Below are positions 1-6,775 of a stretch of DNA of 6,775 nt, in pieces (position 1 is the first letter of the stretch; the number at the start of each line of letters is the position of its first letter). The notes below the pieces were generated by a model. That model made no database searches and was not told the DNA's origin. It saw nothing but the letters and a program-made list of their open reading frames with translations. Location of the stretch: positions 1 through 6,775 of the forward strand of contig CAIZNF010000064.1 in NCBI GenBank assembly GCA_903934275.1. Reading direction: 5' to 3'. The stretch is from an uncultured Nitrosomonadales bacterium. GTDB taxonomy: Bacteria > Pseudomonadota > Gammaproteobacteria > Burkholderiales > Gallionellaceae. Both the position numbers and the translations under genes were made by a program.

Positions 1-30
1 GCCCGACATGTCGGGCGAAGCCCGACCTAC
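1..30. repeat. REP-like palindromic repeat upstream of sdhA (left end cut by window)
   Basis: Bases 1-16 are a perfect 16-base palindrome (GCCCGACATGTCGGGC). Its right half, GTCGGGC (10-16), also pairs with GCCCGAC (20-26) across a GAA loop, giving a perfect 7-bp GC-rich hairpin followed by CTAC. Read on the minus strand this is the GTAGGTCGGGCTTC... form of intergenic repeat found in many copies in various proteobacterial genomes (family recognition from memory, not searched). The three heptamers allow two exclusive hairpins. It sits about 35 bases before the sdhA start, presumably in the sdhD-sdhA gap, and may extend left beyond the window. Confidence 0.75.
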
Positions 31-52
31 ACCGAACGAATAATCTGAGGTT

Positions 53-58
53 AAGGGA
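53..58 (+). promoter_or_regulatory. Ribosome binding site of sdhA
   Basis: AAGGGA lies 7 bases before the ATG at 66. It supports that start, as does the N-terminus, which runs straight into the FAD-binding strand with no extra residues. Confidence 0.6.
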
Positions 59-65
59 AATAATA

Positions 66-1829
66 ATGGCAGTGACGAAACGAACTTTCGATGTGGTGGT
101 AGTGGGCGCGGGCGGATCAGGGATGCGCGCGGCGCTGCAACTGGCGCAGGCCGGCTTGAAGGTGGCGGTGCTGTCCAAGGTGTTTCCGACCCGCTCGCAT
201 ACCGTCGCGGCGCAGGGCGGCATCGCCGCCTCGTTGGGCAATGTCAGCAAGGATAGCTGGCACTGGCACATGTACGATACGGTGAAAGGCTCAGATTATT
301 TGGGCGACCAGGATGCCATCGAATTTATGTGCCGCGCCGCACCCGAAGTGGTGTACGAGCTTGAGCATTTCGGCATGCCGTTCGATCGCCTTGAAAGCGG
401 CAAGATTTATCAAAGGCCGTTCGGCGGGCACATGCAGGACTATGGCAAGAATCCGGTGCAGCGCGCTTGCGCGGCGGCGGATCGTACCGGCCATGCCTTG
501 CTGCACACGCTGTACCAGCAGAACGTGAAGGCTAACACGCATTTTTTCATCGAGTGGATGGCGCTTGACCTGATTCGCGACTCAGACGGCGATGTGCTCG
601 GTGTGACGGCGATGGAAATCGAGACCGGCGAAGTGATGATTTTTCAGGCGCGTGCCACGCTGTTTGCTACAGGTGGCGCGGGGCGCATTTTTCAATCCAG
701 CACCAACGCCTATATCAATACCGGCGACGGGTTGGGTATGGCGGCGCGTGCCGGGATTCCGCTGGAAGATATGGAGTTCTTCCAGTTTCATCCCACCGGC
801 GTGTATGGCGCAGGGGTGTTGATCACAGAGGGGGTGCGCGGCGAGGGCGGCTACCTGGTGAACAAGGACGGCGAGCGCTTCATGCCGAAATATGCGCCGA
901 ACGCCAAAGACCTGGCCAGCCGCGATGTGGTGTCGCGTGCCATGACCATCGAGATCAACGAGGGGCGTGGCTGCGGCAAACACGGCGACCATGTCATGCT
1001 CAAACTGGATCATCTCGGCGATGACGTGATCCGCCAGCGCTTGCCGGGTATCCGCGAAATCGCGCTGAAATTCGCCCATGTCGACCCGGCTAAAGCGCCG
1101 ATCCCCGTCGTGCCGACCGCGCATTACATGATGGGCGGCATCCCCACCAACTATCACGGGCAAGTCGTTGCGCCCTACCATCACGGGCCGGAAGAGGTGG
1201 TACACGGACTATATGCGGTGGGCGAATGCGCCTGTGTGTCGGTGCATGGCGCGAACCGTTTGGGCTGCAATTCGCTGCTGGATTTGCTGGTGTTCGGGCG
1301 CGAAGCGGGCAGGCAGATCATCGAAGACCTGCAAAGCCATTCGCACCCCAAGCTACTGCCTAATGATTCCGCAGATCGTTCACTGGCGCGATTGGCGCGG
1401 CTGGAAAATCAGAAGAACGGCGAACGTGTTGCCGAAGTCGGCGACATGATGCGCAAGACTATGCAGAAACATTGTGGCGTATTCCGCTTTCCTGAATTGC
1501 TGGCCGAAGGTGTGGACAAAATCAGACAAATCGCCGAATGCGCCGAGAATACTGAGATTCAGGATAAGAGCAAGGTGTTCAACACCGCGCGCATCGAGGC
1601 GTTGGAGCTGGATAACCTGATCGAGGTCGCGCAGGCTACCATGACCGCAGCGGCGGCGCGCACGGAAAGCCGTGGAGCACACGCGCGCGACGATTTTCCA
1701 CAACGCGATGATGTGAAGTGGCTCAAACACAGCCTGTATTTCCGCGAAGGGCATCAGCTCGAATACAAACCGGTTCGCCTTAAACCTTTAACGGTAGATT
1801 CGTTCCCGCTCAAGGCGCGGGTTTATTGA
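66..1829 (+). CDS. sdhA: Succinate dehydrogenase flavoprotein subunit (SdhA)
   Basis: This is the catalytic subunit of respiratory complex II. It oxidises succinate to fumarate and passes electrons through covalent FAD to SdhB at the inner face of the cytoplasmic membrane. The 587-residue product matches the usual length (about 588 in E. coli). Visible features are the dinucleotide-binding GAGGSG (residues 14-19); the SHT motif with His45, the covalent FAD attachment site; HPTG with His242 and SRD with Arg286 for substrate binding and proton transfer; His353 in AHYMMGG; Glu387 in VGEC; and Arg398 in GANRLGCNS. All known catalytic residues are present, within one position of E. coli numbering. 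The C-terminal WLKHSLYF block is typical. It is followed by sdhB after 83 bases and is probably cotranscribed with it; sdhC and sdhD should lie just upstream. Fumarate reductase is less likely given the neighbours. Confidence 0.97.
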   Translation: MAVTKRTFDVVVVGAGGSGMRAALQLAQAGLKVAVLSKVFPTRSHTVAAQGGIAASLGNVSKDSWHWHMYDTVKGSDYLGDQDAIEFMCRAAPEVVYELEHFGMPFDRLESGKIYQRPFGGHMQDYGKNPVQRACAAADRTGHALLHTLYQQNVKANTHFFIEWMALDLIRDSDGDVLGVTAMEIETGEVMIFQARATLFATGGAGRIFQSSTNAYINTGDGLGMAARAGIPLEDMEFFQFHPTGVYGAGVLITEGVRGEGGYLVNKDGERFMPKYAPNAKDLASRDVVSRAMTIEINEGRGCGKHGDHVMLKLDHLGDDVIRQRLPGIREIALKFAHVDPAKAPIPVVPTAHYMMGGIPTNYHGQVVAPYHHGPEEVVHGLYAVGECACVSVHGANRLGCNSLLDLLVFGREAGRQIIEDLQSHSHPKLLPNDSADRSLARLARLENQKNGERVAEVGDMMRKTMQKHCGVFRFPELLAEGVDKIRQIAECAENTEIQDKSKVFNTARIEALELDNLIEVAQATMTAAAARTESRGAHARDDFPQRDDVKWLKHSLYFREGHQLEYKPVRLKPLTVDSFPLKARVY

Positions 1830-1835
1830 ACTGGT

Positions 1836-1902
1836 AGCTCGTGGCTTGTAGCGGGTAGCCACCCCCGTTTTGCTACAAGCTATCGGCTACAGGCCACAAG
1901 CT
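1836..1902. repeat. Inverted repeat in the sdhA-sdhB gap
   Basis: A 17-base arm at 1836-1852 (AGCTCGTGGCTTGTAGC) pairs with 1886-1902 with one mismatch and one position that would be G-U in RNA. A third copy of the core, GCTACAAGC at 1872-1880, is a perfect 9-base complement of GCTTGTAGC at 1844-1852, so two exclusive hairpins are possible. The TAGCTTGTAGCC-type wording resembles low-complexity intergenic repeats of proteobacteria. The distal arm ends immediately before the sdhB ribosome binding site. There is no T-run after it, so it does not look like an intrinsic terminator. Confidence 0.75.
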
Positions 1903-1907
1903 GAGGA
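1903..1907 (+). promoter_or_regulatory. Ribosome binding site of sdhB
   Basis: GAGGA is 5 bases before the ATG at 1913. It directly abuts the right arm of the hairpin repeat at 1836-1902, so folding of that repeat could affect access to it. Confidence 0.7.
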
Positions 1908-1912
1908 AAAAC

Positions 1913-2608
1913 ATGAAATTTAAAATCTATCGCTACAACCCGGATGTGGATGCAGAGCCGTACATGCAGGACTATGACCTTGACATCGAGGCGGGGGACA
2001 AGATGTTGCTGGATGCCATTCTGTTGCTGAAGGAGCAGGACGACAGTTTGTCGCTACGCAAGTCCTGCCGCGAGGGGGTCTGCGGCTCGGATGCGATGAA
2101 TATCAACGGGCGTAACGGCTTGGCGTGCATCACGCCGCTTTCGTCGCTGAAAGAGCCGGTCACATTGCGCCCGCTGCCGGGCTTGCCGGTGATCCGCGAT
2201 TTGATCGTGGATATGACGCAGTTTTTCAAACAATATCATTCGATCAAACCCTATCTGATTAACAACGACCCTCCGCCCGAAACCGAGCGTTTGCAATCAC
2301 CAGCAGAGCGTGAGCATCTGAATGGTTTGTATGAGTGCATCCTATGCGGTTGCTGCACTACCTCATGCCCATCGTTCTGGTGGAATCCGGACAAATTCGT
2401 CGGCCCTGCGGGATTGTTGCAGGCATACCGCTTTATCGCCGACACGCGTGATCATGCCACCAGCGAGCGCTTGGATGACCTGGAAGACCCGTACCGGCTG
2501 TTCCGCTGCCACACCATCATGAATTGCGTGGATGTGTGCCCCAAGGAATTGAGCCCGACTGGGGCAATCGGACATATCAAGGATATGATGATCAAGCGTA
2601 TGGTATGA
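1913..2608 (+). CDS. sdhB: Succinate dehydrogenase iron-sulfur subunit (SdhB)
   Basis: This subunit is the electron wire of complex II, linking FAD in SdhA to the quinone site at the membrane anchor. It has 231 residues (E. coli 238). The N-terminal ferredoxin-like domain carries the [2Fe-2S] ligands Cys52, Cys57, Asp60 and Cys72 in SCREGVCGSD and LAC; Asp as one ligand is also the E. coli arrangement. The C-terminal domain has CILCGCCTTSCP: Cys142, Cys145, Cys148 and Cys209 for [4Fe-4S], and Cys152, Cys199 and Cys205 for [3Fe-4S]. The FWWNPDKF segment (155-162) and His200 belong to the region that helps form the quinone pocket. Every ligand is present with family spacing. Its stop codon overlaps the sdhE start (ATGA, 2605-2608), indicating translational coupling. 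Confidence 0.97.
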   Translation: MKFKIYRYNPDVDAEPYMQDYDLDIEAGDKMLLDAILLLKEQDDSLSLRKSCREGVCGSDAMNINGRNGLACITPLSSLKEPVTLRPLPGLPVIRDLIVDMTQFFKQYHSIKPYLINNDPPPETERLQSPAEREHLNGLYECILCGCCTTSCPSFWWNPDKFVGPAGLLQAYRFIADTRDHATSERLDDLEDPYRLFRCHTIMNCVDVCPKELSPTGAIGHIKDMMIKRMV

Positions 2609-2838
2609 AAAATCTAGAACGGGTGCGTTGGCGTGCGCGGCGCGGTTTGTTGGAACTGGACATTGTGCTGGGGCGTTTTATAGAGTCGCAATACGCGCAG
2701 CTTGACGAGGCCGGACGGCAAGCGTTTGAAGCTTTGCTGGATATGCCTGACAACCCGCTTTGGGATATGATTTCGGGCAGAAATGAAGCGGCATCGGGCG
2801 AACAACAGGTGTTGTTGGAGAAGATCAGAGCGGTTTAA
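2605..2838 (+). CDS. sdhE: FAD assembly factor SdhE (succinate dehydrogenase assembly)
   Basis: A small, 77-residue cytosolic protein of the SdhE/YgfY (Sdh5/SDHAF2) family, which promotes covalent FAD attachment to SdhA. The family signature RGxxELD is present at residues 13-19 (RGLLELD), with the later hydrophobic LLDMPDNPLWD segment (44-54) typical of these proteins. The ATG at 2605 was chosen because it starts the family N-terminus (MKNLERVRWRARRG) and overlaps the sdhB stop as ATGA. The frame stays open upstream to 2524, but that stretch is sdhB read in another frame. No convincing Shine-Dalgarno precedes the start, so translation is probably coupled to sdhB. Its position directly after sdhB agrees with the function. 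It was once also described as antitoxin CptB; the flavinylation role fits best here. Confidence 0.93.
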   Translation: MKNLERVRWRARRGLLELDIVLGRFIESQYAQLDEAGRQAFEALLDMPDNPLWDMISGRNEAASGEQQVLLEKIRAV

Positions 2839-2879
2839 TTTGTAGGTGCGAATTTAACCAGCCACTTGGTTGCCGTTTT

Positions 2880-2908
2880 TTGACAAACTAGTGAAGTGGC
2901 TATGCAAT
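2880..2908 (+). promoter_or_regulatory. Probable sigma70-type promoter for gltA
   Basis: A perfect -35 hexamer TTGACA (2880-2885) is followed by a 17-base spacer and a -10 of TGCAAT (2903-2908), matching the consensus at 4 of 6 positions including the key A and final T. Transcription would start around 2914-2916, leaving a leader of about 50 bases before the ATG at 2965. The promoter lies wholly inside the inverted repeat at 2841-2952. It would let gltA be expressed independently of read-through from sdhE. Confidence 0.55.
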
Positions 2909-2910
2909 GC

Positions 2911-2946
2911 CATTCGCACGAAACGCAATGTGCGAATGAATTCGCA
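2911..2946 (+). promoter_or_regulatory. Possible alternative hairpins in the gltA 5' leader
   Basis: CATTCGCAC (2911-2919) and GTGCGAATG (2930-2938) form a perfect 9-bp stem with a 10-base loop. The right arm can instead pair with the next segment: TGCGAA (2931-2936) with TTCGCA (2941-2946), a 6-bp stem with a TGAA loop. The second hairpin ends 7 bases before the gltA ribosome binding site. If transcription starts near 2915, only read-through RNA from sdhE carries the full first arm. Any regulatory effect is inference. Confidence 0.35.
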
Positions 2947-2953
2947 TTTACTT

Positions 2954-2960
2954 GGGAGAG
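2954..2960 (+). promoter_or_regulatory. Ribosome binding site of gltA
   Basis: GGGAGAG ends 4 bases before the ATG at 2965, with the GGAG core 6 bases away. It fixes this start rather than the in-frame ATG at 2896, which lies inside the promoter and repeat. Confidence 0.75.
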
Positions 2961-2964
2961 AATT

Positions 2965-4251
2965 ATGGAAAGCAAACGCGTTGCAACACTGACCCTGGAT
3001 GACGGGCGTAGTATTGAATTGCCAATTATTTCCGGCACATTGGGGCCCGATGTGATCGATATTCATAATCTCAGCAAACTGGGCATATTTACTTACGACC
3101 CGGCATTTTTTGCCACGGCCAGCTGTACCTCGAAGATTACTTTCATCGACGGCGATGCAGGGCTGCTTTACTACCGTGGCTATCCGATTGAGCAACTGGC
3201 CGAGCATTCTGATTTTCTGGAAGTGTGCTACCTGCTGATGAACGGGGAATTGCCTGATGCCGCACAGGGCGCTGAGTTCAAAGACATCGTTACACATCAC
3301 ACCATGGTACACGACCAAATAGCGCATTTTTTTACCGGTTTTCGCCGGGATGCGCATCCGATGGCGGTGATGGTCGGTGTGGTGGGCGCGCTGTCGGCTT
3401 TCTATCACGATTCGCTTGATATCAATAATCCCAAGCACCGCGAGATTTCAGCGATGCGCATGTTGGCAAAAGTGTCGACCATCGCGGCGATGGCGCATAA
3501 GTACTACACCGGCGCTCCGTTCATGTATCCGAAGAACAAATACAGCTACGCGGAAAATCTCATGTACATGATGTTCGCCCATCCGGCTGAAGATTACGAA
3601 CCCAATCCTATTCTGGTGCGCGCGCTGGATCGCATTCTGATTCTGCACGCCGACCACGAGCAGAATGCCTCCACCTCGACGGTGCGCCTGGCCGGATCGA
3701 GCGGGGCGAACCCATTTGCCTGTATCGCTTCCGGTATCGCTGCGCTATGGGGCCCCGCGCACGGCGGTGCAAATGAAGCCGCGCTGAATATGCTGGAAGA
3801 AATCGGCGATATATCGCGCGTGGCGGAATATGTGCAGGGTGTGAAGGACAAGAAATACCGCCTGATGGGCTTTGGCCATCGCGTCTACAAAAACATGGAT
3901 CCTCGCGCTGCCGTGATGCGCCAGACCTGTTATGAAGTGCTGGCGGAACTCAATCTGGAAAACCATAAGCTGTTCGAGCTGGCGATGGAGTTAGAGCGCG
4001 TCGCCTTGAGCGACCCTTATTTCATTGAGCACAAGCTGTATCCGAATGTGGATTTCTATTCCGGCATCGTACAGCGCGCTTTGGGTATCCCGGTCAATAT
4101 GTTTACGGTGATTTTTGCCGTGGCGCGCACTATCGGCTGGATTTCGCAATGGAACGAAATGATCGCCGAACCTGACCACAAGATCGGTCGTCCGCGCCAA
4201 CTGTATCGCGGTGCGACCAAGCGCGATTACGTGCCGATGGAGAAGCGTTGA
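2965..4251 (+). CDS. gltA: Citrate synthase (GltA)
   Basis: Citrate synthase condenses oxaloacetate and acetyl-CoA to citrate, the entry step of the TCA cycle, in the cytosol. From this start the product has 428 residues (E. coli 427). The catalytic triad is present: His266 in [10 protein letters not shown], His305 in GFGHRVYK and Asp363 in PNVDFYSG. The [19 protein letters not shown] block (223-241) and the C-terminal RPRQLY segment (409-414) are typical of Gram-negative citrate synthase. The N-terminal beta domain ([15 protein letters not shown]) is also that of the large, usually hexameric, Gram-negative type, which is commonly NADH-inhibited. The residue aligned with E. coli Cys206 near the NADH site appears to be Ala208. 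It follows sdhE after 126 bases and probably has its own promoter there. 2-methylcitrate synthase is a shorter relative and unlikely. Confidence 0.96.
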   Translation: MESKRVATLTLDDGRSIELPIISGTLGPDVIDIHNLSKLGIFTYDPAFFATASCTSKITFIDGDAGLLYYRGYPIEQLAEHSDFLEVCYLLMNGELPDAAQGAEFKDIVTHHTMVHDQIAHFFTGFRRDAHPMAVMVGVVGALSAFYHDSLDINNPKHREISAMRMLAKVSTIAAMAHKYYTGAPFMYPKNKYSYAENLMYMMFAHPAEDYEPNPILVRALDRILILHADHEQNASTSTVRLAGSSGANPFACIASGIAALWGPAHGGANEAALNMLEEIGDISRVAEYVQGVKDKKYRLMGFGHRVYKNMDPRAAVMRQTCYEVLAELNLENHKLFELAMELERVALSDPYFIEHKLYPNVDFYSGIVQRALGIPVNMFTVIFAVARTIGWISQWNEMIAEPDHKIGRPRQLYRGATKRDYVPMEKR

Positions 4252-4346
4252 GCGAACTGGCCAACTCTGTCGCACAATTGTTTTTATTCTGGGCGGATTC
4301 AATAACCAACCGCAACAGTTAATGTTTAGTAGCAGTTTTAGCGGAC

Positions 4347-6775
<2,429 letters not shown>

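Larger units (their letters stand above)
2841..2952. repeat. MITE-like nested inverted repeat in the sdhE-gltA gap
   Basis: This element nearly fills the 126-base gap. The terminal 14-mers (2841-2854 and 2939-2952) are inverted copies matching at 11 of 14 positions. Inside, GTGCGAAT (2846-2853) pairs perfectly with ATTCGCAC (2912-2919), and AGCCACTT (2860-2867) pairs perfectly with AAGTGGCT (2894-2901). A second GTGCGAAT lies at 2930-2937. The TGTAGGTGCGAAT start resembles a dispersed repeat seen in several proteobacteria (from memory). There is no transposase gene. The element supplies the likely gltA promoter and most of the gltA 5' leader. Confidence 0.7.

Noticed and set aside
582..1205. 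207-codon open frame antisense to sdhA
   Set aside because: It lies wholly inside the well-supported sdhA on the opposite strand, has no recognisable motif, and is expected from GC-rich codon usage.
2524..2604. In-frame upstream extension of sdhE
   Set aside because: This is sdhB coding sequence read in another frame. The ATG at 2605 overlaps the sdhB stop and begins the SdhE family N-terminus.
2856..2881. Possible intrinsic terminator after sdhE (AACCA/TGGTT stem then six T)
   Set aside because: The stem is only 5 bp and AT-containing, and 4 bases separate it from the T-run. The same bases are better explained by the nested inverted repeat and the -35 element.
2896..2964. In-frame upstream extension of gltA adding 23 residues
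   Set aside because: It would be translated from the promoter spacer and inverted repeat, lacks a Shine-Dalgarno, and the resulting residues are not part of citrate synthase. The ATG at 2965 has a good RBS and gives the family length.

Overview
The window is a conserved piece of bacterial central metabolism, most like a betaproteobacterium. The order sdhA-sdhB-sdhE-gltA, E. coli-type SdhA, SdhB and GltA active sites, moderately high GC, and intergenic palindromes of the GTCGGGC and GTGCGAAT kinds all fit. A lineage near Nitrosomonadales/Gallionellaceae is possible, but that is inference from general familiarity and not shown by the sequence.

Layout. Bases 1-30 are a REP-like palindrome upstream of sdhA. 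On the plus strand follow sdhA (succinate dehydrogenase flavoprotein), an 83-base gap holding a hairpin repeat, sdhB (iron-sulfur subunit), sdhE (SdhA flavinylation factor, overlapping sdhB by ATGA), a 126-base gap holding a MITE-like nested inverted repeat with a good sigma70-type promoter, and gltA (citrate synthase). The membrane-anchor genes sdhC and sdhD, expected upstream, are not in the window. On the minus strand, converging on gltA, are pgi (C-terminal part only, cut by the right edge) and recQ, whose apparent start overlaps the end of pgi.

How the genes work together. SdhA and SdhB form the soluble catalytic part of respiratory complex II, and SdhE helps attach FAD to SdhA. Citrate synthase catalyses the entry step of the TCA cycle, so the plus-strand cluster is a TCA/respiration unit. 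Pgi (glycolysis/gluconeogenesis) and RecQ (DNA repair helicase) have no functional tie to it; they are simply the convergent neighbours.

The genes are ordinary, and I see no new defence, mobile or biosynthetic system. What merits a second look is small repetitive DNA. Four unrelated palindromic sequences occur in 6.8 kb. Three lie upstream of ribosome binding sites in the sdh-gltA unit. The fourth lies inside recQ, in frame, where it appears to have added 21 codons just before the DEAH motif, bounded by near-identical 9-base direct repeats. The gltA-upstream repeat seems to carry the promoter of gltA itself.
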